Shown here piece by piece: positions 33,982-43,898 of a stretch of DNA of 64,000 nucleotides. The stretch spans positions 31,266 to 95,265 of the forward strand of contig JACBXN010000045.1 in assembly GCA_015863215.1 (NCBI GenBank), written 5' to 3'. A program made the position numbers and the translations under genes. Origin of the DNA: Aerococcaceae bacterium DSM 111176 (lineage in GTDB: Bacteria; Bacillota; Bacilli; Lactobacillales; Aerococcaceae). Within the stretch, counting starts at the first letter, position 1. Every line of letters starts with the position of its first letter. Under the pieces are notes generated by a model. The model did not search any database. It was not told the DNA's origin and was given only the letters and a program-made list of their open reading frames with translations.

Positions 33982-34707
33982 ATGTTTAAGAGATTAGCAA
34001 ACAAAAGAAAGTTAACTGAACAGAAGAAAGGCTCCTCTTTAATTACGCATTTAAAACCCAACTCAGTCATCACTGAAGATTTCAGAACGATTCGTACGAA
34101 TATTGAATTCTCTAGTATTGATGAGAAAATTAAAACACTTCTGGTAACGTCAAGTTTACCATTCGAAGGGAAATCAACCATTTCATCAAACTTAGCCAAT
34201 GTCTTTTCTAAAAATGGGAAGAAAATCCTATACGTTGATGCTGACTTAAGAAAGCCAATGCTCCACCGTACATTCAGCATCCCAAATGAAAAGGGATTAT
34301 CAACGATCTTAGCGTCTAAGTTCAATTCAATCCGCTGGAACGATATAGTTGTTAATGGACCAGAAGATAATTTATACTTATTACCAACAGGTCCAATCCC
34401 ACCGAATCCAGCTGAATTATTAGACTCTAAACAAATGTCAGATTTGATGGACGAGTTAAAAAATCATTTTGATTTAATCATTTATGATACACCACCTGTA
34501 ATCCCAGTGACCGATAGTCAAATATTGGCAGATAAGGTGGACGGTGTGGTATTAGTTGCCAGATATAATTATACGAAGAAACAAACAATCAAATTAACCA
34601 AAGATAAATTAGACGCCGTAGAGGCGAAAATACTTGGTTATATATTTAATGCAGTTCCAGACGATAATCAAGACGATTATGGTTACACAGAATATTATGA
34701 AGAATAG
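33982..34707 (+). CDS. cpsD: Capsule tyrosine kinase (BY-kinase), second copy
   Basis: 241 aa. Walker A SLPFEGKST, A' LYVDADLRKP, Walker B LIIYDTPP. Tail DDYGYTEYYEE with four Tyr. About half identical by eye to copy one, too different for a recent duplication. RBS GAAAGGAG lies in the Lys-rich tail of its partner. cpsB follows after 10 bp. Confidence 0.93.
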   Translation: MFKRLANKRKLTEQKKGSSLITHLKPNSVITEDFRTIRTNIEFSSIDEKIKTLLVTSSLPFEGKSTISSNLANVFSKNGKKILYVDADLRKPMLHRTFSIPNEKGLSTILASKFNSIRWNDIVVNGPEDNLYLLPTGPIPPNPAELLDSKQMSDLMDELKNHFDLIIYDTPPVIPVTDSQILADKVDGVVLVARYNYTKKQTIKLTKDKLDAVEAKILGYIFNAVPDDNQDDYGYTEYYEE

Positions 34708-34717
34708 GTGATCATTA

Positions 34718-35494
34718 ATGTTAGTAGATATTCATTCACATATACTACCCGGAATTGATGATGGAGCACAAGATTTTGATGATACCCTGGCACTGGCTGA
34801 GCAGGCAGTAAGAGAGGGAATCACGCACATCATAGCGACTCCTCATTATAGAAAATTAAATTGGCTAAATAAAAAAGATGAAGTACTTGAATTAACTGAA
34901 CAAGTGCAAAGCTTCTTAGATGAAAATAACGTTAATTTAAAGGTTTATCCATCTCAAGAAATTCATGTGACGGATCATTTAATTGATGAGTTATTAGATA
35001 ATAAACTGTTATCTTTAGATCCGTATGATCGTTATCTATTGTTAGAATATCCCTCAAGAAATTTACCAAAGAACTACTTGGAAACTTTATCTCATGTGAT
35101 TGACCTTGGTTATACACCGGTTATTGCTCACGTTGAGAAACAAGCTGAATTATTTAATAATCCAAGTTTACTTGTAGAATTAATCGAGATGGGATGTTTA
35201 ACTCAACTGACCGCTAGTTCACTACTAGATCCAGCAGATGGGGCCAAATGTCTTGAATTATTAAATCAAAATTTAATTCATATCATCGCGTCCGATGTCC
35301 ACAATTTAGATTCACGAAACTTCCATATGAAGGAAGCATTCGAGTTAATTGAGCAGCATCAATCGATTGATTATGTTAATTATTATATTAATAATTCCAA
35401 CCAATTAATTAATGGGGAAGACATTATCATTAAAGACCCTAAGAAGATCAAGATGAAGAAGAAACGCTTCTTCGGATTGAAGTGGTTTAACTAG
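34718..35494 (+). CDS. cpsB: Capsule tyrosine phosphatase, PHP family
   Basis: 258 aa, standard. Metal-binding PHP motifs: DIHSHILPGIDDGAQD (N-terminus), TPHY near 46, VIAHVEK near 140, and ASDVHN near 192. It dephosphorylates the CpsD tail. Only one phosphatase exists for two kinases here, so it probably serves both. RBS AGGTGATC. Confidence 0.93.
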   Translation: MLVDIHSHILPGIDDGAQDFDDTLALAEQAVREGITHIIATPHYRKLNWLNKKDEVLELTEQVQSFLDENNVNLKVYPSQEIHVTDHLIDELLDNKLLSLDPYDRYLLLEYPSRNLPKNYLETLSHVIDLGYTPVIAHVEKQAELFNNPSLLVELIEMGCLTQLTASSLLDPADGAKCLELLNQNLIHIIASDVHNLDSRNFHMKEAFELIEQHQSIDYVNYYINNSNQLINGEDIIIKDPKKIKMKKKRFFGLKWFN

Positions 35495-35508
35495 AAACGG
35501 AGCTATAT

Positions 35509-36681
35509 ATGAGTAAAAAACAATTAACCTACCTATTAGTATTTAGTGTCTCTCTGTTTTTGGTCCTCTGTCTAAATGTAGTCGTTTATTTCTTGGCAAT
35601 CCGTCAAGGTAATGATGGGGTTACATTGCAGCTATTTGGTGGCGGGGACGATGGGGCATTTTACTGGGAACAAATACAAAATATACTCAGGGGATTACCA
35701 TGGATTAGAACCTCGGTTTACCCACTCGTTTCTGCTTTCTTCATCAGATTAACAAATCTGAATGATGTCTTTATGATTCGATTATTTAACTTAATTGCCT
35801 ATTTTGTCCTAGTTATATTTAGTTTAAAGATAGTAGAACATCTCTATCTAGAAACAAATAAGAAATCAGAAGAAATTTATAATCGAAAGATATTTCTGAT
35901 TGTCGCATTTACAATATATTTAAGTTTACAGATGAATGTTCACATTTCAATCCTGAGGGACGTGTGGATTTATGCGCTATATGTAATGAGCTTATACTAT
36001 TATCTTAAAATATTGAACAACAAAGGAATTAAATATTGGAACATTGTTGTTCTCTTAATTAGTTTGTACGTTTTAGGACAATTTAGAGCATACATATTAG
36101 TATCATTTTTAATGTCATCTATGTTAATTTTTATTTATCGCTATTTAAACACCAGTAGACACTTGATTATTTTCTTCGGCGTGGTATTTGCTATATTTGT
36201 ACTTTATTATACCTTTTTAATGGATTTTCAAGTGCCTTTCGTTGAGAAGTCGCTGCGCGATGGTTTAATTTACCGTTTCTCTGCAATCGAATTCATAGAT
36301 GCGGGGAGTCAGATGAATATTGACTTAATTACGCCAAACTTTATGGTGTTTATTGTCCGATATATTCATAGTTTCTTCGGAAACTTAATTGGACCACTAC
36401 CTTGGCATATTTCAGGTTTCAGTACGCTGATTGTATTTTTTGCTGAGACAACATGGATGGCAGTGATGGTGTATTACATCTTCAAGAATCGTAGAAATAT
36501 CCAGTATACTGAAGGTATTATCTTAATTCATGGATTAGTATGGAACGGTTTTATCGCCTTCTCTAATGACAACATTGGAACGGCGACGAGACTTAGACCA
36601 ATTACTTGGATTTTATTTATAATCGTTTTTATAAATATTATATCTAATAGAAAGAAAACGAGAACTTTGGAAAGAAGGTGA
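35509..36681 (+). CDS. Polytopic membrane protein, candidate Wzy polymerase or GT-C transferase
   Basis: 390 aa with 9-11 hydrophobic helices. After helix 1 comes GGGDDGAFYWEQIQNILRG (about 43-61). An acidic DD-x-FYxE motif in the first outer loop is typical of GT-C glycosyltransferases. The arrangement in a capsule operon lacking another polymerase makes it the best Wzy candidate. I do not recognise a specific family. Short hydrophilic loops and no signal peptide. GGAG at 8 nt from ATG. Confidence 0.65.
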   Translation: MSKKQLTYLLVFSVSLFLVLCLNVVVYFLAIRQGNDGVTLQLFGGGDDGAFYWEQIQNILRGLPWIRTSVYPLVSAFFIRLTNLNDVFMIRLFNLIAYFVLVIFSLKIVEHLYLETNKKSEEIYNRKIFLIVAFTIYLSLQMNVHISILRDVWIYALYVMSLYYYLKILNNKGIKYWNIVVLLISLYVLGQFRAYILVSFLMSSMLIFIYRYLNTSRHLIIFFGVVFAIFVLYYTFLMDFQVPFVEKSLRDGLIYRFSAIEFIDAGSQMNIDLITPNFMVFIVRYIHSFFGNLIGPLPWHISGFSTLIVFFAETTWMAVMVYYIFKNRRNIQYTEGIILIHGLVWNGFIAFSNDNIGTATRLRPITWILFIIVFINIISNRKKTRTLERR

Positions 36682-36688
36682 ATGAATA

Positions 36689-37846
36689 ATGAAAAAAGTC
36701 TGCGTCATTACGACAATTTCAAAGACAGTTGAATCTTTTGCTGTTGACTATTATTCATACATGACAGAAGAGGATCAATATGATGTTACTGTAGTCTCAG
36801 ACTTTGATGATTCATTTTACGATAGAATTCCCCAAAACCTTAAATTCCATCCCATTGGGATGGAACGAGGATTAAGTTTCTCTGGTTTCAAAACAATAAT
36901 AGAAATGTATCGATTCTTTAAGAAAGAAAAGTTTGATTTAGTGCAATACTCAACGCCCAATGCGTCACTCTATGCTTCAATTGCTGCATTCTTAGCAGGA
37001 ATTAAGGTGAGATTATATTGTCAATGGGGTTTATATTATGTTACTCAACGAGGGATTCCGAGATTTTTCTTTAAAACAATGGAAAGATTAATTTGCGCGT
37101 TATCAACCAATGTTCAACCCGATAGTTATGGGAACCTGGAAATTAGTTTTAATGAAGGGTTCTATAATGAGAGTAAAGGGGAAGTTATTTGGAATGGTAG
37201 TGCCAGTGGGATTGATTTAGACCGATTTGACATCGATAAGAAAGAAGAGTGGCGTCAGAAAAGACGCAAAGAGCTGAATCTGACAGAAGATAATTTTCTG
37301 ATTGGATTCGTTGGGCGAATTACCAGAGATAAAGGTATCTATGAATTACTTGATATGTTATCTGAAATATTACCGAAATATCCCAATGTTCATTGCATGA
37401 TTGCAGGTGATATGGAAGATGAGGAAATTAAAGATGATCCAGAATATAATTGGTCATTCGATCATCCACAAATAACTTATCCTGGTAGAATCAGTGATAT
37501 TGAAGAATATTACTCAGCATTTGACGTCTTTGTCTTACCAAGTTACCGTGAAGGTTTCGGTACGGTAATTATTGAAGCCGAAGCGATGGCAGTACCAGTG
37601 GTTGTAACAAACATCCCTGGCCCAACAGAGGCAATGAAACCGAATGAAACAGGGTTAGTTGTTGAGAGAGAGAATGCAGAACAATTAACCGAAGCAATCG
37701 AGAAAATGATAACGAACCCAGATATGGCTCAGGAAATGGGCGCTAAGGGGAGAGAATATATTGAAACAAGCTTTGATAGTAAAATTTTATTCGATAAAAT
37801 ATTAGCAAATCGTAATAGGCTGATAGCTAACTCGCAAAAAGGATAG
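36689..37846 (+). CDS. Glycosyltransferase, family 4 (GT-B)
   Basis: 385 aa. N-terminal Rossmann half with a short ITTISKTVESFAVDYYSYM acceptor start. Donor half: GFVGRITRDKGIYELL (about 205-220), FVLPSYREGFGTVIIEAEAMAVPVV with the EX7E-type Glu pair (about 278-302). It transfers a sugar from a nucleotide donor to the growing undecaprenyl-linked unit at the inner membrane face. A similar N-terminal phrase, VTTISNTVNAFLVPHIEML, opens the GT at 54184. Confidence 0.88.
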   Translation: MKKVCVITTISKTVESFAVDYYSYMTEEDQYDVTVVSDFDDSFYDRIPQNLKFHPIGMERGLSFSGFKTIIEMYRFFKKEKFDLVQYSTPNASLYASIAAFLAGIKVRLYCQWGLYYVTQRGIPRFFFKTMERLICALSTNVQPDSYGNLEISFNEGFYNESKGEVIWNGSASGIDLDRFDIDKKEEWRQKRRKELNLTEDNFLIGFVGRITRDKGIYELLDMLSEILPKYPNVHCMIAGDMEDEEIKDDPEYNWSFDHPQITYPGRISDIEEYYSAFDVFVLPSYREGFGTVIIEAEAMAVPVVVTNIPGPTEAMKPNETGLVVERENAEQLTEAIEKMITNPDMAQEMGAKGREYIETSFDSKILFDKILANRNRLIANSQKG

Positions 37847-37883
37847 TCTTTTACCATCACCAGATTCAGAAATGAGGAATTAA

Positions 37884-38750
37884 ATGAGAGTATTAATTAC
37901 CGGAGAGAATAGTTATGTCGGTACACACGTCATGAAGGAACTTGAAGAATCAGGACATCAAGTTGAGGAACTAGAAGTTCGTTCTGACCAATATAAAGAG
38001 TTTGATTTCTCCAACTTTGATTCGATCGTCCATGTTGCGGCCATCGTTCATCAAAAGAACGGACAAATTTCTGATGAAGAGTATTACAGAGTCAACTCTG
38101 AGTTACCCGTTGATATAGCGACAAGAGCTAAAGAAATGGGCGTGAAACAATTTGTTTTCCTAAGTACGATGGCCGTTTATGGTCAAAACAAAGAGTTGCC
38201 TAGTGGAAATGTGATTGACGAGAATACACCATTAGCACCTGTTGATATTTACGGTGAGAGTAAATTAATCGCTGAAAGGGAATTGGCTAAATTAGAAGAT
38301 GATAACTTCCACTTAGCAATTGTTAGACCACCGAGTATTTATGGATTAAATTGTCCAGGGAATTATATTACTAAATTTGTTTCTCTAGCAGACAATTTAC
38401 CTTTCCTCCCTGAGATTTACAATGACAGTAAACAAGGATTCTTATATATCGAAAATCTATCAATATTTATCAGACTACTCATTGAAAATCAAGAACGAGG
38501 AGTATACCTTCCTCAAGATGACCGTTCTATTAGTACACTTGAATTATTAGAATTACTGGCAGAATACCGAGGAAAGAATAAAGCCAAGACAACCGTTTTT
38601 AACCCGCCTATAAGATTACTTGAGAAAAATCCATTAGTCATCAAATTATTTGGTGGTATTTCTTATGATACTAACCTTGACTATTTCGGTAATGAATACC
38701 GTAAATATTCCATTGTGGACGCATTTAAATTCGTTCAAGAAATGGAATAA
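37884..38750 (+). CDS. NAD(P)-dependent sugar epimerase/reductase, second paralogue
   Basis: 288 aa. ITGENSYVGTHVMKEL, FDSIVHVAAIVHQ, and YGESK active site with STMAVY. Paralogue of the gene at 31299. The two differ through most of the C-terminal substrate half, so they may act on different 4-keto sugars. Starts 37 bp after the GT with GAGGAATTAA. Confidence 0.8.
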   Translation: MRVLITGENSYVGTHVMKELEESGHQVEELEVRSDQYKEFDFSNFDSIVHVAAIVHQKNGQISDEEYYRVNSELPVDIATRAKEMGVKQFVFLSTMAVYGQNKELPSGNVIDENTPLAPVDIYGESKLIAERELAKLEDDNFHLAIVRPPSIYGLNCPGNYITKFVSLADNLPFLPEIYNDSKQGFLYIENLSIFIRLLIENQERGVYLPQDDRSISTLELLELLAEYRGKNKAKTTVFNPPIRLLEKNPLVIKLFGGISYDTNLDYFGNEYRKYSIVDAFKFVQEME

Positions 38751-38751
38751 A

Positions 38752-38780
38752 TTGAGATGACTCTTTAATTAGGATACAAT
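38752..38780 (+). promoter_or_regulatory. Internal promoter before the beta-helix gene
   Basis: TTGAGA, 17 bp, TACAAT. It lets the secreted beta-helix gene be expressed separately from upstream genes. A CAAGA-aaa-TCTTG hairpin overlaps the leader (38789-38801). Confidence 0.55.
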
Positions 38781-38811
38781 ACACTCAAGAAAATCTTGAA
38801 AGGAAAATAAA

Positions 38812-40395
38812 ATGAAATTAATGACATCTTTACTATCAATATTTCTAGTAGCATGGAATGCGTTCAGTTTCTTTACCAATACTGATGAAGAGTTAGAGTA
38901 TCCAACACATGAAAATGCGTATGTTCCCGCGAGAGAATCTGCAGTGGAAGAAGGAGATACAACCATCTCTGCTTTAGAAACGAGTTCTATAACTGAAGTG
39001 AATTTAGTCGAAGATTTCGATGCAGTTCCAAATGATAACGAAGATGATTCAGCTGCCTTTGAAGCAGCCTTTGAAATAGCGGCACAAGAGCCCATTAGAT
39101 TAATCATCCCGAGTGGTGAATACTTAATTGCCGCAGATTATGTCGTGACTGGAGAGAATATTCAAGGTATACACATCCAAGGGGATAATGCAGTGATTAA
39201 ACCATTACACCCTGAAGTTGAACCTATGAATGAGCATTTTGTCTTTGACCTTAGAATGGCTGAAGATAATGTTGGGGTTAAAATTGAAGGAATCACAATC
39301 GATGGTTCACTCAATGACCAAGACCTTTATTTTGTAATGGAAGTGCCTGAAGATGTTTATACGACACCACTTCAGCGTGGTATCTTCATTGAAGGTGCTA
39401 AAGATATTGTCGTCGTGGATACAACATTCCAACATATGTACGGTGGATATACACTTTCAATCCATGACTATCAAGACGTCACAATCCAAGATGTTTTAAT
39501 CGACGATGTCGGTGGGGATGATATTACAGATAGTTTCGGGATGGCCTTCTATTTTGGTGGCCATACAGGAGACTCAGTCATTAATATTGACCGTGTTGTA
39601 GCCAATGGTAAAGTATCACCTAGAAATCCAAGCTACACAGCATGGATTGGGGTAGTACTTGAAAATGGAACGATTCAAGATCAAAACAAAAATAACTGGT
39701 TAGTAGACAAAAATACAACTGTAAATATTACCAATTCAGATTTCTATGATTATGAAACAACATTCCACGTTGAGAGTATGGCTGGTAATGTTTATTGGAA
39801 TGCGGATAATATTAACACTCGCGCGAAAGATTACTTTATCGCAGCAGGGGTTAACGGTGAACTGAAAGAACGTACTTACAATCTAAACATGGAAATGACA
39901 CCATGGGGACGTAATGGGATTGTTCACGGAACTTACTACACTGAGAAAGAACGTGAAGATAATATAACAGGTATTAACCGTTTTGACATGTATGATTCAA
40001 CGATTACTTATTTAGAAATTGATGGGCGTGCAGCGCCAATTGGAACAAGTTACGGTGACTCAGTTGTTGCGGGATACCACAATGTTATCTTGGAAAAATT
40101 ACCAAGTAAATTAGTAACAAATGGTACAGGTATATTTAATGACTCACTGATTATTTTATCAATCAACAGTACTGAAACAGCGGCTAGTTTACGAAGAGGT
40201 CCATTTAGTGAGCGCCAAAATCAAACGGTAGAATTTAATAACACACCGGTGGTTAAACAGGGTGAAGCATATGAACCGATTACTCAAAGTGAAACAGCAC
40301 CTGACTGGTATGTACCAAGTGGTTATGTTGCACCGGAATTAGCAGATCCAATTCCACCAGCAGAATTACATCAACAACTTGAAGAGAATGAATAA
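38812..40395 (+). CDS. Secreted right-handed beta-helix protein (pectate lyase superfamily)
   Basis: 527 aa. N-terminal hydrophobic segment (LMTSLLSIFLVAWNAFSFF) is a signal peptide or anchor. FDAVPNDNEDDSAAFEAAFEIA (residues about 68-89) then IPSGEYLIAADY is the canonical start of the pectate_lyase_3/GH28-like fold. Repeating IQGIHIQGDNAVI, VKIEGITIDG and VVVDTTFQH strands follow. Such proteins in capsule loci cleave, epimerise or hold the polymer outside the cell. Catalytic residues cannot be assigned by eye. AAGGAAAA RBS. Confidence 0.8.
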   Translation: MKLMTSLLSIFLVAWNAFSFFTNTDEELEYPTHENAYVPARESAVEEGDTTISALETSSITEVNLVEDFDAVPNDNEDDSAAFEAAFEIAAQEPIRLIIPSGEYLIAADYVVTGENIQGIHIQGDNAVIKPLHPEVEPMNEHFVFDLRMAEDNVGVKIEGITIDGSLNDQDLYFVMEVPEDVYTTPLQRGIFIEGAKDIVVVDTTFQHMYGGYTLSIHDYQDVTIQDVLIDDVGGDDITDSFGMAFYFGGHTGDSVINIDRVVANGKVSPRNPSYTAWIGVVLENGTIQDQNKNNWLVDKNTTVNITNSDFYDYETTFHVESMAGNVYWNADNINTRAKDYFIAAGVNGELKERTYNLNMEMTPWGRNGIVHGTYYTEKEREDNITGINRFDMYDSTITYLEIDGRAAPIGTSYGDSVVAGYHNVILEKLPSKLVTNGTGIFNDSLIILSINSTETAASLRRGPFSERQNQTVEFNNTPVVKQGEAYEPITQSETAPDWYVPSGYVAPELADPIPPAELHQQLEENE

Positions 40396-40409
40396 AGAGG
40401 GGGAGTAAA

Positions 40410-41345
40410 ATGGGAATTAAAATCTTGTTTATGCGTAGTGAACAAGCATATTTGCCGGAAGTGGATGCCTATCTGACATATTTCAATCAGTTAGCAGATT
40501 TCCAGGCTTTTGATTCTTCAAAATTATCTCCGGATACGTTAAATTATGCAGACTATGACATTATTTGGGAATTTAAAGGATTTGGCGGCGTTAAGCGTAG
40601 TCAACTAAATGATAGACAAATACTCATTCATGAGTATTTGTCTTTATCTACAGGTAAATTACCTCAGTTAAAAGATAAAGCGAAAACACTATTCAATGAA
40701 AAGCCAGATTTGCGTATTTTCCTGAATAAATATATTCATCAATCGCTAAAATTTAACGACGGTGTTCCTTACCATTTCAGAGATATGGGAGTTGCTGAGG
40801 CATTCTTAACACAAACTAAACCCGTTGAGCGTAATGGGTTTGTTTATGTAGGAGCGATTACACCGGAACGGGATATTTTAACCATTCTGGATTATTTCAG
40901 TAAACAAACAACAGCAAACTTATATCTGATTGGTCATGCGGATGATGAAATTAAGAACCGATACCAAGAATCTGATAACATCAATTTCTTAGGGAAGAAG
41001 AATTATGATCAGATTCCTGAATTACTCAATCAGTTTGAATATGGAATTAATTATATACCAGACAAATTCCCGTTTAATAAACAAACCTCAACAAAATTGT
41101 TAGAGTATGTTGCCTTAGACTTAAAGATTATAAGTACAGAGTACGAATGGGTTCGAAATTTTGAACAAGAAAATAACCTATCTTTCTATTTTATTGATGA
41201 TAAAGCGCCTCAAATAAACTTTAATGAGCTGGATCAATATGAATTTAAGGGACTCTCTAATAAAGAGTATTTAACTTGGGAGAATATCATTACACAATCA
41301 GGTATTCTGGAGTCGATTCGAATGTTAATAAATAAAAGAATGTAG
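40410..41345 (+). CDS. Glycosyltransferase-like protein (GT-B, short)
   Basis: 311 aa. No membrane helix. The C-terminal half shows a GT-B donor domain: NGFVYVGAITPERDILTILDYF, LYLIGHADDEI, INFLGKKNYDQIPELLNQFEYGINYI and TKLLEYVALDLKIIST (the Glu-x7 region). It would add a sugar to the repeat unit. Shorter than typical, with an unusual N-terminal half. RBS AGGGGGAG. Confidence 0.75.
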   Translation: MGIKILFMRSEQAYLPEVDAYLTYFNQLADFQAFDSSKLSPDTLNYADYDIIWEFKGFGGVKRSQLNDRQILIHEYLSLSTGKLPQLKDKAKTLFNEKPDLRIFLNKYIHQSLKFNDGVPYHFRDMGVAEAFLTQTKPVERNGFVYVGAITPERDILTILDYFSKQTTANLYLIGHADDEIKNRYQESDNINFLGKKNYDQIPELLNQFEYGINYIPDKFPFNKQTSTKLLEYVALDLKIISTEYEWVRNFEQENNLSFYFIDDKAPQINFNELDQYEFKGLSNKEYLTWENIITQSGILESIRMLINKRM

Positions 41346-41352
41346 GAATAAT

Positions 41353-42882
41353 ATGAGAACCACCATAACAGTTATTTTGCTGACGATCTTGGCAAAATTA
41401 TTTGGATTTGCAAGAAACATCGTATTGTCATATTTTTTCGGAGCATCGGCAGTCAGCGATGCTTATTTGGTAGCACTATCTATTCCAGAAGTTTTGTATG
41501 ATTTTATCATTATTGGTATTTCTACGAGTTTCATCCCTATTTTCAGTCAAGTCAGACTGAGAGAAGGGGATAATGAAGCGATTAAATTCACGAATAATGT
41601 CATTAATCATGTTTTATTATTCACTTTGGGTCTATTCTATGTCGGTTATACCTTTGCCAATCAGATTGTGCAAATTTTTGCGACAGGATTCTACGGTGAA
41701 CGTTTAAACTTAACCATTGAATTGACGCAACTTGTATTACTTAGTATGTTCTTTACGTCGGTAGTAACAATACTTAATGGATACCTCCAACAAAAACGTA
41801 ATTTTATTATTCCGGCTTTAGTCGGAATACCATTAAATCTATCGATTATTGTCGGAATTATCTTAGCTTATTACTTTGATCAACCATTACTCTTAGGGGC
41901 GTCATATAGTGTCGCAACACTGAGCCAGTTGTTCTTTGTATTACCAGCTGCCTATAAGAATGATTTCAAGTATCGGTTTACGCTCGATACGAAAAATCCG
42001 TATCTATTCCAATTAGTTAAAGTGGCTTTGCCGGTTATGATTGGAACGTCGGTGAACCAAATTAACGTTTTAGTTAACCGAACCATTTCATCTCAATTAG
42101 CAGTTGGGTCAATTTCAGCACTTAACTATTCTTACCAATTAGTATTCTTTGTTCAGAGTGTTTTTGCACTGTCCGTATCGAGCATGATTTTCCCAATTAT
42201 GTCCGATTACGCCGTTCAGGAAGACTTTGTTTCATTTAAGAAAATCATTAGTAAAACCGTTAATTTAATTTATTTAATTATTTTCCCGATCACTGTTGGA
42301 GCGATCATCTTCCCCGAACAAGTCGTCGATTTACTATTTGGACGCGGGAATTTTGATGGCGATGCTATTCGACTAACCGCATATGCCTTAATCGGTTACG
42401 CTGTAGGGATGATTGCCAATGCCCTGAGGGAAGTGTTATCAAGGAGTTTCTATGCCTTAGGCGACTCTAAGACACCAATGAAGAATGCGATGTTTGGTGT
42501 GGTTATTAATGTGGTTTCAGCGATCCTATTATCAAGAACATTCGGAATTATGGGACTATCATTAGCATCCAGTCTTGCGTCAATTGTGACGACAATCTTA
42601 TTATTCATCGAAATACGTAGAAAGGTCGGCCAATTAAATCTTCGATTATTTGCGCTAACAGTATTTAAATCTTCTGTGGCAGGTATTATAATGGGTATTG
42701 TGTGTTTAGTTGCGTATCAATATCTAGTGATGATCACTCTACCAATCATAGCACTCGCTGTATCTATTGTATTAGGTGCAGTAACTTACTTTGTATTATT
42801 AATCTTACTGCGAGAACAAGAAATTTTAGAAGTCCTGTCAACAATTACATCAAGTATTAAACAAATCATTAAAAGGAGTTAA
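41353..42882 (+). CDS. MurJ/MviN-like flippase (probable repeat-unit flippase)
   Basis: 509 aa with about 14 membrane helices of the MVF part of the MOP superfamily. Signatures: ILAKLFGFARNIVLSYFFGAS at the start, VNRTISSQLAVGSISALNYSYQL, FYALGDSKTPMKNA. In the capsule locus it most likely flips the lipid-linked oligosaccharide (Wzx role); being MurJ-like, lipid II flipping is the alternative. The next GT starts 2 bp after its stop. Confidence 0.85.
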   Translation: MRTTITVILLTILAKLFGFARNIVLSYFFGASAVSDAYLVALSIPEVLYDFIIIGISTSFIPIFSQVRLREGDNEAIKFTNNVINHVLLFTLGLFYVGYTFANQIVQIFATGFYGERLNLTIELTQLVLLSMFFTSVVTILNGYLQQKRNFIIPALVGIPLNLSIIVGIILAYYFDQPLLLGASYSVATLSQLFFVLPAAYKNDFKYRFTLDTKNPYLFQLVKVALPVMIGTSVNQINVLVNRTISSQLAVGSISALNYSYQLVFFVQSVFALSVSSMIFPIMSDYAVQEDFVSFKKIISKTVNLIYLIIFPITVGAIIFPEQVVDLLFGRGNFDGDAIRLTAYALIGYAVGMIANALREVLSRSFYALGDSKTPMKNAMFGVVINVVSAILLSRTFGIMGLSLASSLASIVTTILLFIEIRRKVGQLNLRLFALTVFKSSVAGIIMGIVCLVAYQYLVMITLPIIALAVSIVLGAVTYFVLLILLREQEILEVLSTITSSIKQIIKRS

Positions 42883-42884
42883 GT

Positions 42885-43835
42885 ATGCTTATTTCTATTA
42901 TTATTCCAGTATATAATTCAGAAGCAGTTATCGACCGAACGATTCAAAGTGTATTGAACCAACCTTTTAAAGATTATGAAATGTTCTTAGTCAATGATGG
43001 GTCAGCAGATAATAGTGGAGAAATAATAGATAGATATGCGGGAGAGTACCCTAATATTTACGCCTATCATCAAGTCAATCAAGGAGTATCAGCTGCTAGA
43101 AATAAAGGAATCAAAGAAGCTAAAGGGGATTATATCCTATTTATTGATAGTGATGATGAGATTAGTGATGAATTCTTAACGGATTTTATCCAATATGAAG
43201 CAGATTATCCAATGGATCTATTTATTGTGCCGTATGCACACAATCAATTACCAACGGATTATGAAGAGAAAGAGTTATATACAGATAATAAAGAAGAGGT
43301 CTTAGAGATTCTGTACACACGAGTTGATATTAGTTTCTTTAGCACCAATATGATTTATAATAAAAGATTATTTGATCACTTCTTATTCCCTGAAGGGAAA
43401 ATTTATGAAGACAATATGACTACTCTACTCAGTGTTCATCATGCGGATAAGATGTTACTCTCGAATAAACCAAGTTATATTTATCATCAAAGCAAAGAAG
43501 GGATTGTCAAGAGTACCTTTAAAGAAGGGGAAATGGATAATATAACAGAGCGAATCAGAATGATTCCGATTATTGAAGAACATTATCCGACATTGTATAA
43601 TCACGCACTCTCACATCTACACACAGGTCTTACAAGTGCACTTAGTAAAATTGCATCCATAAAAGATAGAGACCAACGAAATAAGTATGCCCAACAAGCC
43701 ATGGAGTATGTTAAACCATATGAACAAGACTTCGCCAACAACCCACTTATTTCTGCGGCTCAACGGTCTAAATATCATCTATTTAAACTAAGTCCAACAC
43801 TGTATCATCATATTTATAGAGTGTTGAGGGAATAA
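42885..43835 (+). CDS. Glycosyltransferase family 2
   Basis: 316 aa. GT-A fold: SIIIPVYNSEAVIDRTIQSVLNQ, VNDGSADNS, NQGVSAARNKGI and FIDSDDEI with the metal-binding DxD (about 86-91). C-terminal half helical, without membrane segments. Likely adds a hexose or amino sugar to the repeat unit. RBS AAAAGGAG in the flippase end. Confidence 0.92.
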   Translation: MLISIIIPVYNSEAVIDRTIQSVLNQPFKDYEMFLVNDGSADNSGEIIDRYAGEYPNIYAYHQVNQGVSAARNKGIKEAKGDYILFIDSDDEISDEFLTDFIQYEADYPMDLFIVPYAHNQLPTDYEEKELYTDNKEEVLEILYTRVDISFFSTNMIYNKRLFDHFLFPEGKIYEDNMTTLLSVHHADKMLLSNKPSYIYHQSKEGIVKSTFKEGEMDNITERIRMIPIIEEHYPTLYNHALSHLHTGLTSALSKIASIKDRDQRNKYAQQAMEYVKPYEQDFANNPLISAAQRSKYHLFKLSPTLYHHIYRVLRE

Positions 43836-43898
43836 TTGACCCTAAAATTATCATAAGAAATACCAAATTTTTTACCAGTAATTGGAGATGATATTATT

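Noticed and set aside
29755..34707. Recent tandem duplication of cpsCD
   Set aside because: The two modules are only about half identical and differ in tails, so they are old paralogues or separately acquired.
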